Of a DNA stretch of 64,000 nt, positions 8,071 through 20,700 are shown in pieces; within the stretch, counting starts at the first letter, position 1; the number at the start of each line of letters is the position of its first letter. A program made the position numbers and the translations under genes. Location of the stretch: the NCBI GenBank assembly GCA_021234155.1, contig JAJEKV010000124.1:746001-810000 (forward strand), written 5' to 3'. The DNA is from Isoetes taiwanensis. Taxonomy: Eukaryota > Streptophyta > Lycopodiopsida > Isoetales > Isoetaceae. The notes beneath the pieces are model-generated. The model was given only the letters and a program-made list of their open reading frames with translations, was not told the DNA's origin and did not search any database.

Positions 8071-10454
8071 GTTATTGTGTGTCTTGTTACATGTACAGCT
8101 TCATTTTTGTCTATGTTTTGCTTTCTTTCAGCATGCATTTGTGGTGGTGACAGTTTGTTGTAGGGTAGAGATGGAGACCAATGGGAATTCTACTAGGGAG
8201 AGGGCCCATCCCGAGCTTGGATCCCTCTCTAATAAGCTCAAGGATTGACGATTCTCATCCTGATCCTCAGGTTTATCCTCCAGAGGGGGAGCAGCTGTTA
8301 ACTATAGAGGAATTTATAACAAGCATTATCCAGTTTGGGACGGAGGCCCATCAAATAGCGCTTCCCTTAGGATCCTGAGGAGGCACTTGACTGGTTTTTA
8401 TATGGCCATCGATTTGGCGATCTCTAGTGTTGCCTGGGAGCAGCTTGGTGCTCTAAAATCTGAGTTACATGCTTTGAGATCTCACATGAGCCTCGCTAGA
8501 GCCTTGCGACGTAGAAAATCCGGCAACTTGATGTCGTGATCAGGTGGGCTGCATCTAAAGAGCCCATGAATTAGGCCTTTGTTCTTGATCTTGTTTACAA
8601 TGTTGTTGTTTGTGCAGTTTCATGTATGTGGTGTGATGCAAGATGTACATTTTCTAAGGTTATGAATATGTGATATTTTGTCATTTGATATTGTGTCTTG
8701 TGCATGCTTTGTTTGTTGCACTTCGTTACTAACATCTGCAGACTTTCAGTGGGCTTTGGCCCCTGGGCATAAGGGAGACCCCCTCTGCTGGAATCTCCCT
8801 TATGCTCGGATGAGCATTGGCATTGCGTTGGGGTTCAATTCCCCAAGCTCACTAACAGATTGTCTTTGTGGGCTTGCAGCTATTCAAGGGCACTATGTAT
8901 AAGATCATCAAATGCATGTCATTGACAGGTGGAGCTTAGAATGGCAGTCAATGCATGTGTTGGATGGCTCCTATGTGTGATCTCCACGTATCATCCAGGT
9001 AAGCCATGGGCTTTGGATTTATCTGGGGTTCAATTCCCTAGGCTCATGCGATTGTGTAATGTTCCTCGTGTTGTTGAGTCATGAAGTATACTTATGTAGT
9101 CTGTTATGTTGCTTTGATACTATACTGTACAAAAGCCATAATACTATTTTATTCAATGTTGTTTGCTTTGATAGTGCCCCCTTTAAAGTCGGGTCAATAA
9201 GGGGCAGTTTGACCTGAAAAAGACTTGAATTGGGCGTTCTAGATTTGTGGAGAGGGAATATGTTCCCAGATGTGTCGTTATCCAACCGTTCAATACATGC
9301 CTTAGCCATATTCGTGATATGTGGCTAACTAGTCCTGTCAAAAGTCTTGACTTATCCAAGAGTATCCTATCAATGAATTGAAAAGTCCAATTCCAAATCC
9401 AATTGATCAAAATGCCTCTAATGTCTACATAATTTATCAAGAAATTAAGCATCCAACAAATACACATCTATGACCCCTTTGATAAAGCATTAGCATATGT
9501 GATGCAAAAAGCAGAGCACTGTTTTGAAATATAAAGGTATTTTGACAAAAATTTGGAGCATTTTTAGGCATATACAAGGGTTTGGTAAATCAAAAACCTG
9601 AAAATTTTGCACGCCCTGGTCTTAACCAATCTTCACTTTGTGCAGCATCTGCTTTTGCATTCCTAAATGCAGCTCTCAAAGAGTTGTAAGTACAAGAAGC
9701 ATCAGACATCCAAGAAAAGGTAAGTGCTAGCTACAAGATCCCGTGACAATGCAAAGAATTAATACCCCGTTGAATATTGCTTGGTATTTGTATAACGAAT
9801 TAAAAAATCATTTATCCAGAATGGTAAACTTGGAACGCAATGCTTTTGCAAGCTGTCAAAATTGCCAGAAGTAATGCCATCTTAGATAAACTGCAGATCC
9901 TACACATTGGAAGAAATGTCTGACCTACTCACAGTTTGTAAACCAGCTTTTAGTCCTGGAATGGCTGAAACAGACCGCTCCAAATGCCACTTGGGATGAA
10001 GACCCTGCAAAGATATATATTATCAGACCAATCAGGCACATGTTCAAAGTAGGTCATCTATTCATTTCCAGATAATAGAGACCTGTAAGAGTTCTGACCA
10101 TTTCCCTGGTTTAGCTTTCGACAATATTACAAAGTTACATGTTTAAGTTGAACCTGATCAAGCTTTTCCTCCTATGATACAAGCCAATTTTTAAGTAGTT
10201 CCCATTTACAACCCAAATTTACCAATTTTTGGGTTGCCCCTAGGGGGGCAAACCCTTGTTTATGTGGGTTTGTGGCATATCCAAGTATATTCTGGCATAT
10301 GCCTAAAATATTCTTGTGACTGCTCAAAACTGGCTGTTGCCAGTAAACTGGCGGTCAGACTTGTTGCCGGTTGGTGCTGTTGGAACCGTCTAACCGGAAT
10401 GAAGTTTAATGCTGTCGAGTGTAAGGATAAGCTTGAATGAATCCAAAAAAGAAC
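8071..10454. other. No convincing gene; small hairpins and tRNA-like B-box motifs
   Basis: Open frames at 8164-8545 (shifted) may be a decayed tail of the Rep-type element. A perfect 12-bp stem (GCATAAGGGAGA at 8767-8778 and its complement at 8794-8805) is followed by GGGGTTCAATTCCCC (about 8831-8845). A related GGGGTTCAATTCCCT lies near 9023-9037. These resemble tRNA T-arms or SINE B boxes. The rest (9.1-10.45 kb) shows nothing I can name. Confidence 0.4.
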
Positions 10455-10640
10455 ATTTCCGGCTAGACCCATATTTTCTAAGAAGGTAGGCTCTAAAATC
10501 TCCATCTTTTCCTGCAACATATGTCTGATTTGTGGCATTGTGGTCCTTTTTTCTGGATCAAGATGGATGCAACAAAATGCCAGGCGAATGACCTGCTCTG
10601 GTTTGCCAGGCTCTGGTTTGTGGTGAAGCAGTTGCCTTAA
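10455..10640 (-). pseudogene. Receptor-like kinase C-terminal fragment
   Basis: On the minus strand the sequence reads VIRLAFCCIHLDPEKR followed by TTMPQIRHMLQEKME. This is the end of a Ser/Thr kinase domain of receptor-like kinases (subdomain XI, normally IRLALWCIQxDPxxRPxM..VVxML). The conserved Arg of DPEKR is present. I could not find the catalytic loop, DFG or glycine loop nearby, so this looks like an isolated fragment or last exon of a lost gene. Some reading frame continues downstream to 10,260. Confidence 0.5.
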
Positions 10641-10879
10641 TTTGTGAAATCAGCAAACCTTATGCTAAGGAGGAGATTACATCAAGTTCTTTTAACGATG
10701 GAGAGTCTTTAGATTCAGATTCTTATTTTTCTGCAAGCAATAAGTTGGCCTTTGACACATGGAGGAGCATTTGATTGAACGAATAAGATTTTTGTCAATT
10801 GATTTTGGAAGGCAAGGACGATCAAGAAAAGAAAGATCACTACAGCGCGGCTTATTTCGAGGAGTGTTATCGAGCATAG

Positions 10880-11655
10880 AGGACAGTGTCTGCCCTGAAA
10901 TATCTCTGAAGCTCAGATATGGTGATGTGATGAGAACACATGGTCACAATTAGTTCAGTTTAATGCCTTGAAGCATATTTTTGCAGAGGGGTTTGAGAAG
11001 CATATGCAGGAAAACCCTCTGCTTCATGAAATCTTTGGATATCAACCACGAGTGGCGAAATGAAGATCTCTCACTGTGAAAGAGAAAAGAATGTATTGCT
11101 CTCCAAATTCGAAAGATAGAGGATAGTGTCTGCCCTGAAATATCTCTGAACCTCAGATATGGTCACAATTAGTTCAGTTTAATGCCTTGAAGCATTTTCT
11201 TGCAGAGGGGTTTCAGAAGCATGTGCAGGAAAACCCTCTGCTTCATGAAATCTTTGGATATGAACCTTGAGTGGAGAAACGAAGATCTCTCTTTGTGAAA
11301 GAGAAAAGAATGTATCGCTCTCCAAATTCGAAAGACAGTAAAGCGCATACCCAAATGAGTGTTCAAGCTAGGAATCAAGCTGTATTTAACACAAACGATT
11401 GTGAGTATTATTGATATACACTCATGAATGTATGTAGGAAATCCTTTGCTTCATGAAGTCTTTGGATTTGAACCGTGAGTGGAGCTGAGAAAAAAGATCT
11501 CAGACTGTAAAAGAGAAAAGAATGTATCGCTCCCCAACTCCAATGGTCAGTAAAACGCACACCCAAATGAGGAGCCAAAGTCCTGCTTGTGTTCAAGCTA
11601 GGAATTAGCTGCATTTAACATGAATGATTCTGAGTATTATTGATATTCACTCATG
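10880..11655. repeat. Tandem duplication, ~230-bp units
   Basis: CAGTGTCTGCCCTGAAATAT and the following ~220 bp occur at about 10,883 and again at about 11,116. The block with AACCCTCTGCTTCATGAA and AAAGAGAAAAGAATGTAT occurs a third time, diverged, from about 11,434. The second and third units also share CACCCAAATGAG-type and TGAGTATTATTGATAT sequences. No protein is seen. Confidence 0.7.
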
Positions 11656-12499
11656 ACTGTAAAGGTTCTAGATATCAGGCAAATGTTTTATAGATGTGAT
11701 GAAATTATTACATATTCATTTCGGATTTATAGTGCTATTTATAAGCTGCACAATGGGAGTTGCTAAATTTGTTGCTGTTCAACTAAGCAAACCGAGAGGT
11801 TGCTAACAGTTGTGTAGTTCATTTTAAAGCTTGATTTAAATGTTTGGATAATTTAATACAGACTGCAGGAAGTACAAGGAGAATCGGAGCATCTAAGTTG
11901 ATTTAAAAAATTCTTGTAGATAAGTGAGAGCATCTAAGATGATTTAAAGATAAGTGATAACAGTTTTCTTGAATCATTGTGAGGTTCATTTTTGCAGGTA
12001 ACCCCACATTTTCCGTTTCTGTTGAGATTCGTCCTTATGTTGTTTCAATAGTTTCAACTGTTTAAAGCTCTTAGGAGGTGCATTTTGTTATATGCTAGTA
12101 AGTTGAAGAGTTTTTGTTGATTGATGGAGCACAGTTGCAAATGTTTCCATCTCTAACATTGGATTTCCATAGCCATTGATATTCAAGGATCTGGAGCATT
12201 GGGCCCAGATCCATAGTGGCCTTTTTTCGAATGATTGCATGAACGGGTTCCTCAACATTTCAAGTTTTGGATATAGGCATCTACCATATTCATTTACGCT
12301 CTGAAGGTTCACCTATATTGAACTCCCTTTTACATGGCTTATGCTCAGCCTACTGCAATTATTTTTAAGCGAGCCTTGAGTTTTTTACTGTATGTTGCGA
12401 GGTCTTGGAGCCCACATTGGTCACAAGGTATCATTAGTTGCCCCACATAAATTGTTATAAAAAGCAAGTCCATTTCATAAAATGCTTTTGTGTTGTGCA
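11656..12499. other. No gene seen
   Basis: AT-rich noncoding sequence. A segment at 12,186-12,245 (TCTGGAGCATTGGGC..AGATCCA) is similar to 18,053-18,112 on the far side of the LINE. It is a dispersed or flanking repeat. Confidence 0.5.
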
Positions 12500-14239
12500 T
12501 TTGCTCCAAAAGGTGCTCTGCCCGCGTTCTTGAGTTCCCAAATTCAATTCTAGGCACCCTTTCCGCAGCCAGAGACCCCTCAAACTTTGGGAGTCATGGC
12601 CACAGAAGATGGGCCGGCCTGGGAAACCCAAGGCGAGGGCCCGCCGCACAAACGGTCCCGATCAGCCATCATGGACAGGGGAGAGTCATCCTCCATGAAG
12701 AAGGAGGCTCGGGCTAAGGCTAAGGCCCCCTCAGCGAGGCCAGCCCGGCCGGAAGGGATTAATTGCTCAGACCACATAGGAACTCCCCGCCTCGGGCAGA
12801 GAATTGGAGCCACGCCAAAGCGGGAATGGAGGCTAACGGTGCTCCGTATTGAGGCTGCGATTACCGTTGGCGGGCAGTGCATGGCGTGGAGATGGAGTCC
12901 CCGGCATTCCATGTGCTCAAAAGGCAAATCGGGTCGAGAAGAACCGTATCACGGGCTTGGAGACCCGCGACGCCGCATGTGGAAGATGGCCTTGGCCTTG
13001 CACACTTCCGGCGGCAGAAGGAAGCCGTGCAGAGGTCGCCGACATGCGGGCCCGCCCTAGACTCTCTGTGTTCATCACTCACGGACACCATGACACGAGA
13101 GAGAGGGAGCCCCAATAATCACGGGAGGCGATGGTCCGCGGCTGTCACCGGCCCGGTCGGTAGAGGCGGCCACCACCATGTACGGGGAGCGCTGTTTGCT
13201 CTTGCGGAACGGCGGAACCCGGGATCTTGAGTAAAGATCGGAACAGCAAGCCGGCCCCTCGGCGCCCGTGTCTTTGGGGCTCGAGCCGCGCTCGCTACTC
13301 GAGCACGGGCTCCGGGGTTGCGGGCAACCATCCTGAGCGAGCGGGGTCTCCCTACCGAGGAGGTTCATAGTCAGTGCGGCTGCGGCCCGGTCGGCGGGGA
13401 GATAGCCAAGCAGCGGCTGGCTCAAGCAGAAAGGCGTGCTCCCGACTTCTGCGAGGGGCGATACTTGGCGGCTCGGGCCGCTATCGCCCACGGCCTCCGC
13501 CCGCGACCAGCCCCGCCCCTGCTTGCCCGCTCTCCGACCACTCCATGCCATCAGCCACCTCCAGTCCTCCCGCCATCGGCCACCACCACCACCCCGGCCA
13601 CCGGGACCCGGCCTTAGCCCACCTTTGGACCAAGAAGCCGCAGAACTCTGGAGGCCGCAGCGGAGAGGCCATTAACCGGGTAGTTCGAGGCATGCCGTAA
13701 CGGCAGGGAGAGTCTCAGCCCACAACATCCAGAAACACATTCTCGACGGATGACATTCCGGGCCGGTTCACATTTCTCGAAAGCAGCATGGGGATGGGCG
13801 CCTGCCGCGGACCGCATTGTCATATTCACGGTTGCGGATGCAGTGCGTGATGCCATATTGCGCCAGGGGCCAGATGTTGAAGGGGACATCCTCAGACGTG
13901 GACCGGGACCTCACACCCTGCAGCAGAGGCACGCAGACGGGAGCTTGTCGAGGTCGAGGCATTCGCCACCGTAGGGGGTGCCGGGGATTGGTTCGCGAGG
14001 ATGCACATTTTCCCGGACACCAAGCATCGCCGGAGACCCCCAGAGCCCCAACCACACCGCATGCCGCCCCCGCCGGGCTTCTACTACCACGCCCCCCTTC
14101 TCCTGCTCCTACTCCCTGCTCCCTCGCGGCCCCCTCTCTCGTACCACATGCCGCCCGCTCCATCTACTTCTCACTCGGCCTCACCGCTTCCCATCCTCCC
14201 CGCTGACTCAGTCAGTGCAGATACCATCCCTGGCCGACA

Positions 14240-15075
14240 AATAGGAATTGTGCCTCGGGTGGTCTCATGGAATTGTCGAGGCTTCCCTTGGCGAAGGGGA
14301 CGATCGAACTTCCGTGGCGGCCGGTATGGATCTCATCTTCCTCATGGAGACATGGGAGCATCTTTGGAGCCGCAGGCTACGATTTCGGGTTACCAACATT
14401 TCTCGGTCTTCAATACACATCTGGGACAGCGGGGTCATGGTGGAGTGGCTTGCTACTCTGGGACAACCTTGGCACATTCGGTTACCCTCCGAGAAAGGCA
14501 GACAGACACAACCGGTGCCACGGGTTCGTGTGCATAATACCCGGTGGCAACCCTCTTTTACGGCGCTGTTATTTCCCTCTCAGCAAAGACCGGCACCTTC
14601 TATCGCAGCCACCCGATGCGGATAGGATGGACCCGTATGTCGATCTATATGATGACATCTGGGCGACATCGGCAGTTGGGTAGGGTCGTCCTTCTTGGAG
14701 ATTTCAATGCGGACAGGAGTAGAGCAGCCCATGCGACTTGACCCCTCACGACGATGTCCTCGCATTTACCCATGAAGTAGCCCGGCCACGCTGGTCGGAT
14801 GGCGGCTAGGTCACTTCGCTTTGGCGAGCGGTTGCTCTGCTATGTGGCATTTTGACTTGATAATTTGCAATGGCCTTTCCACGGTGGCCCGATTCTCCAA
14901 GTGCACATGCATGTGAGGACAATCGGGGGAGGGTCTAGTGTGGTGGACTATGTGCTTGTAGTTGCGCCAAGATATGCATCTCATCGGTCGTTTCGGGTGT
15001 GGGCACAGGCGGTAGCCGGGATGAGGAGGTCGACTCGAGATCACCTCCCACTTTATTTGGACCTGGTTTGGCGAG
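14240..15075 (+). pseudogene. LINE endonuclease domain (fragmented)
   Basis: IVPRVVSWNCRGF at the start is the first strand of the APE-like endonuclease of LINEs. VVLLGDFNADRS near 14,685-14,720 is the GDFN motif. VDYVLV and TRDHLPL near 14,940-15,050 match the C-terminal strand and the S/T-DH catalytic histidine motif. The pieces are in different frames, so several indels separate them. The enzyme would nick target DNA for target-primed reverse transcription. Confidence 0.75.
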
Positions 15076-15629
15076 CCGCCGGAACCCCCACTATGCCCAG
15101 CCCCTCGCCGTCCTCGGTTGAGACTTCGATTATGGCGAGTGCAGAGGACTACTGCCCAAGATGCTCATGGGCGCCCTCCCGGTATTTGCAGACCTCCACA
15201 CTAGAGCGTGAGCGGACCGGTGACTTCGCTATTACGGGATGCGGACGGAGTGCTTTTGGCAGACCCCCTCCAGCGTCGCCGCTCGGGGTCAGCAACATTC
15301 CCTCAGAACCGATGGTTTGATGCGGATTGTAAAGAACGCATAGCGGCAGCAGATCACATTCGGATCCGGTGCAGCTTGCGAGGCCACCACGATCTGGCGC
15401 CCATCCGGAAGGACACAAAGCGCGGTACCTTGCCAAGCATCGGGGAGATGTTCTACGGGCTTTGGACACTCATCCTCGAACCTTTTGGCGCAGAGTGCTT
15501 GAAGGCCAGCCCCAGCCTAAGGGGACATCACACCGGGCGGGGAAGCGATACTTGCAGCAGCTCTATGACCCGCCCGAGGGGCTGCAGACGCCCATACCCC
15601 CGGGATGGCCCCCCATTGGTTCTCGTGGG

Positions 15630-16850
15630 CGAGGATGTTGAGGAGGGCCTACAGCGGCTAGCTAATGGGAAGGCGGTGACCTCGATGGTATGCGTGCCGA
15701 AGTTACTCAAATTAGGTGGCAGCCGCTTGTCTTGGGTCCTCACTACCCCGTTTCAACGAGCATTGCGGGAGGGTTTCCCCGACAATGGACCCTGGCGGGG
15801 TTGTTCCCATTCACAAGGCGGGCGACCCAATAATTGTCCAGGCCACCATCGGGCGATCATGGTCGGGATTCAAGTATTTGCCAAACCGTTGGCTGGCATT
15901 CTCGAAAGCAAAGCAGATTGACCCGGGCAGGAGCCGGATGTGCGAGCCCTCACACAGCAAAGCTTTCGACCCGCCACTCAACGATTGACCATATCTTTAC
16001 GCTGCGCACCGATTGAAGACGCCCGGAATCATCTATTTTGGACTTGTATCTTCGCTTTGTGGACTTCGCAAAAGGCTTTTGATACGGTCCCCTGAAAAAG
16101 CCGTAGGCTAGATCTGCGTCAAGCTGGGGCTCCCGCTGCCTGTGCGTAATGCCATATCTGAGTTGTATGAGAGTTGTTTTGGCGGGATGCGGCCGACGGG
16201 CCAAGCATTCACCAAGTAGTATCGGGTCCGCAGGGTTGCCCCTCTCGCCAACACTTTTGGCCTCTACATTGATCAGTTAGAGCCCTGGCTTACTGAGCAT
16301 GGGGGGGATGGCATACAGCTTTTGCACCAGGTCATCCGCCAGCTCATCTATGCGGACGATGTTGGCCTGCTGGCCCACACCCCAGAAGCTATGCAGTCTC
16401 ACCTGGATGCCCTAGACACATTTTGTCAGGCTACAGACATGCGCGTCAATCTGGCCAAGACCAGGGTGGTTCTCATATCCTCTTCACGTCACCCCATGCC
16501 TCCTGCACTCACATATCGGGGACAGCCTGTGGACGTCACGCCCACCTACAAGTACCTAGGGGTGGAGTTCCCCTTCTCGCTCTGGCTGGGAGGCATCTAT
16601 CCGCTATGGGTGACGGCAGGCCGAAAGCGCTTTATGCCATGCGTAACAACAAATACCAAAGCAGAGCTATATGATTGGGGCCATCGGTCACATCTCGTTC
16701 GCACCGGGTCGAGCTTCGCCCTTCAGACGGGGTCGAGGTTTGGGGCCCTGCCGTCTCTTTGGCGACTGGGAATGACTTGGAGCAGTGCGAAGGCATTTTG
16801 GCACGGGCACTTGGGTGAAACCTTCAGTCCCCTATCGATTCTGCTGTAGG
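15630..16850 (+). pseudogene. LINE reverse transcriptase domain (fragmented)
   Basis: A frame-shifted set of RT blocks: LANGKAV near 15,658, YIDQLEPWL near 16,265, the catalytic LIYADDVGLLA at about 16,345-16,377, then VNLAKTRVV (fingers/palm border) and YKYLGVEF (thumb side) near 16,550. The YADD box is intact, but surrounding frames are interrupted. This RT belongs to the same element as the upstream endonuclease. Confidence 0.85.
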
Positions 16851-17760
16851 AAACGGATTCTTGCGCGCTGGCAGCCCTTGATAGACACATCGCCTATTTT
16901 CGTAAAGTGGTTACTATGGGTGATGCTTGGCTCCCGCGACTGGGCTTAATTGCGGGCCATGAGTCCGCAGCCGCTTAGGGCCCGTTGGAGGGTAAGAGAG
17001 ATCGCTGGTTCGCCAGATGGAACGATGCAGGAGATAATGTGATGCGCATGTCTACCGAAGCGGGGCCGCATCGTGGGATGACCGCGGGAGTACCTAGATG
17101 ATTGTTTCCTTGGCAAGCTCGGGACCCCATTGCTCTAGAGCAGGTCAAAATGGCCCATTACAAGGAGCACATCAACCCCGTGTGTTAGCGGGGCCGACTA
17201 CCTGCGTTCCCGCTCCTACCCCTAAAAAGCGCGGACTCATTGCCTCCATTCGCGCAGTGCCCACCATCTTCGCGATCGAGGCAGGCGGTGGATTGGGAGC
17301 CCCGCCCAGACGAGCTCTGTCCGCATCAAAGCGGGTGCCATTGAGGATGAGTCTCACACTTTCCGAGTTGCCCGGCGTTGATCGGATCCGGGCGGATACG
17401 CTCCCTTAATGCGGGCGGACGTGCCCTTGCATTTGCCGATGAACACACCGTCGATGCGTGCCCCGGGGTCATACATCCGGGAGGTAATGGACTCGCGAGG
17501 TCACCTTTGCCCCTCACTGGCTGTCCGTGACTAGGCACTCTGGGGGGTGGTGCATGATCAGATATATTGGGATGTTTCGCATTTTATATGATTATTACGC
17601 GGTTTGTCGGTGGCCGAACGCCAACCGTTTTCCTCGAAAACCTTTGGGCGGGGGTTTTTAATCCGGCAGTAATCCGCTTGCTGCGTTTTTGTATTGGGTC
17701 CCATAGACCGATTGGTCTCCGTGGACGATAAAAGTACCTTCCTTCCTTCCTTCCTTCCAT

Positions 17761-20700
17761 GAAACATATTGTGTTATTATGCATTATTGTTGTGGCCAGT
17801 TAAGCTGTAAGCGTCGAATGAATCATTTTCTATGTAAGGCATCCTTAGTTCCTATTTGCTAGAGGTAAGTGCATTAGCTTTTTGACTGGGACAAGCTTGA
17901 CATAAAAACATCGTGCAGTTCACCTGACCATAATGAATGGATCATTCCGAGTTACAAGGATGGAACCTATAAGCAGTGTAGCCTAGTTGCAAATATTTGA
18001 GTTTCTTAAATGTGAATTTTTCTCGTTCTAACATAACATTCATATTATAAGGTTCTGGAGCATTGGGCGTAGATCCAAGCAGGCTTTTCTTTGCAATGGT
18101 TGCATGAGCCAGTTATCATATGTCTTTTAAGGAGAGTGGCAGTAGATGATGAGTTCACATGCTGTAATCAATGCAGTCTAAGGCACTGCACCTTGCCAGG
18201 CATTTCGTGAAAAAGTTTTAAGGGTATAAGATCAGCAAGTTGATCATAAGATTCTCTCAAACCATCTATTTGAAGACTTCTCTTGCTTCTTACAAATCTT
18301 TACATTGTCATATACTTGCACGAGTAGCCTCAATGTGGATGTATATTTGCCTAGACCAAGTCTGCAAATATGATCATGGACCTGTTTACCGTCCAACGGA
18401 TTGTCTAGGCCCCTCTCAAGGTACCTGTAACACAATTCCTTTTTGTGCAATCATTCGCCACTCTCAAGGTCTGTATCTGTAGTAGCTAGCTCATTTATAT
18501 ATATGTATCTTTGCAGGGATTTACTACAAATCATCCAACAATATCCAGAAATGCAATAAAACAGCATTGATATACATTTGGCAATAAATGTAGCTTGCCA
18601 CCGCGATGCCCTAAACACTAGTGACAAATCATTGATTGTATAAAAACAACAGTTTAGCCATGTTTCGAAAGGTGTTCTTTTTTCTTATGTGAGCAGAATT
18701 AGACATATAGAGCTTTATCACTTTTACGGATGTAGGACCGTTCTTATTGTCCGCTCATGAGAGTCACATACATCACTATGATTCCACTGCTGAACATAAT
18801 TTACTCGAAAAGCCTTGCAAGTTTATGACTTTGAGCTAGTGTATCTGCTTGAAAATGGACACTGCATGTTTATAGACAGTGAATGTTCAAACTGGAGAAT
18901 TGTGCATATAGCACAAAAGCAGCCACTTGTTTCACGCTTTACCTACATTTTTTTTCATGCCAATTGTTTCATGCTGCTACATCAGAGTAAGAAAGCATGG
19001 CACTTGAAGAGCAGAGAGAGGGCATGCAGATAGACGCCACAAAGCATTTGATTATGGCACATGAATCAGATTTTTGAAGTGTTTCATCTAGGCAACATCT
19101 TTACAGTCTTGATGGGAACGACTTCACATCTTCAATTCCAACCACATTCAATGCCAAACCTCCTTTTATAGCTTTGAGGTGAGCCTTCAAGTTCTTATTT
19201 ATTCTTGTAGATGTGGATATTCCCCAAAATCCATCGGTGACCAAGAAAATTTAAGCGAGTTGTTCATTGCGGTGAGCCTCAAAGGCACCTTTTGCTTTGC
19301 TGTGAAGGAAAATCACTTGTAGCCTTGTTGCAGCCAACAGATTTGTTTTCCTGCTGAAAGAACAAACTTGGACCGTTTTATCTATGTTTTGTGCAAGAAA
19401 AAATTGTCAATTCATTTGCAAAGATCATTAAAGTTGTCTACGAACACTAAAACTATGGTTTTTGCTTAGGTAATTATAGCTACTACTCTGTCGGCACTTT
19501 ATGCATCCCTGGGATTAGTAACAAAACATTTATCATTTAAAATACTATCTATCTCAACTAAACAGAAAATTATCAATATCTATATTTTCAAGGTTAGAAA
19601 AGGCTAACATCTAGGGATCAACAAAAAAAAAGTAGGTTCATAGTTGAGGCAACGTGGAGATTAAGAGGCACCTAAGGTTTGAAATGTGCCAATTTTGCAT
19701 AGGCCATTTGGTATTGACTTCCATCAGCCATAGATGTTCTACCGGTATCAATTGTAGCATTCACATGACATGCATGGTAGCATTCACATGCGTGGAAAAG
19801 TAAGTGGACTTTTTGCAATTTAACACATGCAATTATGAGCCGATTTTGGAACATGATGCTTGGCATATATTTTCTAGCAAAATATCCTTTATCTTCGTGC
19901 CTAAAAGCTTTGCTAATGATCTCCTTGCATCACTTTAAATTCTCGATTGCTTCCATTTCTTTCCATCTCTTACTCAAAAAATATCTAATATGCAGGCCTA
20001 ATTGAGGCACACTAATGCAAAGGATAGATGATTGTTCACAAGCATGCATTGAAGCTGAGCAAGTTTCGACTCCAAACTACAGGGATTTGAACATCTGCTT
20101 CCAACTCCATGTCACGGGCAACTATTTTTCCTGTGGTTTCTTTTCTTCTCTTAATCAGTAATCTACCACTTCGCTTATTAGGAGATTGTGTTGCATACTT
20201 ATTTCATATCACAAAAAATGGCAGAGATTATGTAGCATGCATCAACAATGGTACCCTACTGTTCTGTTACGCTATTTGTAAAGTAAGTCTTATCTGGTGT
20301 GCGGGGCCTTCTGTCCCGCTGGTGTAATAAGAATATTATGCCTCTATTATTCCAAAAGTTCAACCCTTTCTAATGTAAAAGGAAAATACATCTCAAGTAG
20401 AAGGAAAATTATCGATATCTACATTTTAGAAAAAGCCAATATCTAGGGATCAACAAAAATCCTCCTTTGGAAGATTTAAATATTAATAATCAAACATTTA
20501 TCAGTTTAGTAACAAAACATTATCGTTTAAAACACTATCTATGATTTATTACACGTTTTATGAAATACGTAAGGCAAAGGAATGAATAAGGAATGAATAT
20601 CAGCAGGGTTCGAAAAAAGTGAGGTTAACCTTACGTTTTGTCCTGCAAAATTTGCCAATGTTTAGTTTTTATTGAGATGAGCAGGACATGATGTCCTACA

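Larger units (their letters stand above)
12500..17760 (+). mobile_element. GC-rich degenerate LINE (non-LTR retrotransposon)
   Basis: A sharply GC-rich island compared with both flanks. It contains, in order, ORF1-like Pro/Arg-rich sequence, an apurinic-type endonuclease, and a reverse transcriptase, all on the plus strand and broken into many frames. It ends in a short CCTT-type repeat (about 17,739-17,758). EN and RT are listed separately. The many frameshifts and stops mean it is dead. I could not identify target-site duplications. Confidence 0.8.

Noticed and set aside
9925-10010. Possible minus-strand exon bounded by TTTGCAG and GTGAGTAG (GLHPKWHLERSVSAIPGLK)
   Set aside because: It reads well but I could not link it to a family or to neighbouring exons in phase, so I left it out of the gene list.
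12587-14206. Many overlapping ORFs of 60-160 aa
   Set aside because: High GC leaves few stops in any frame. They overlap the LINE and none carries a recognisable domain.
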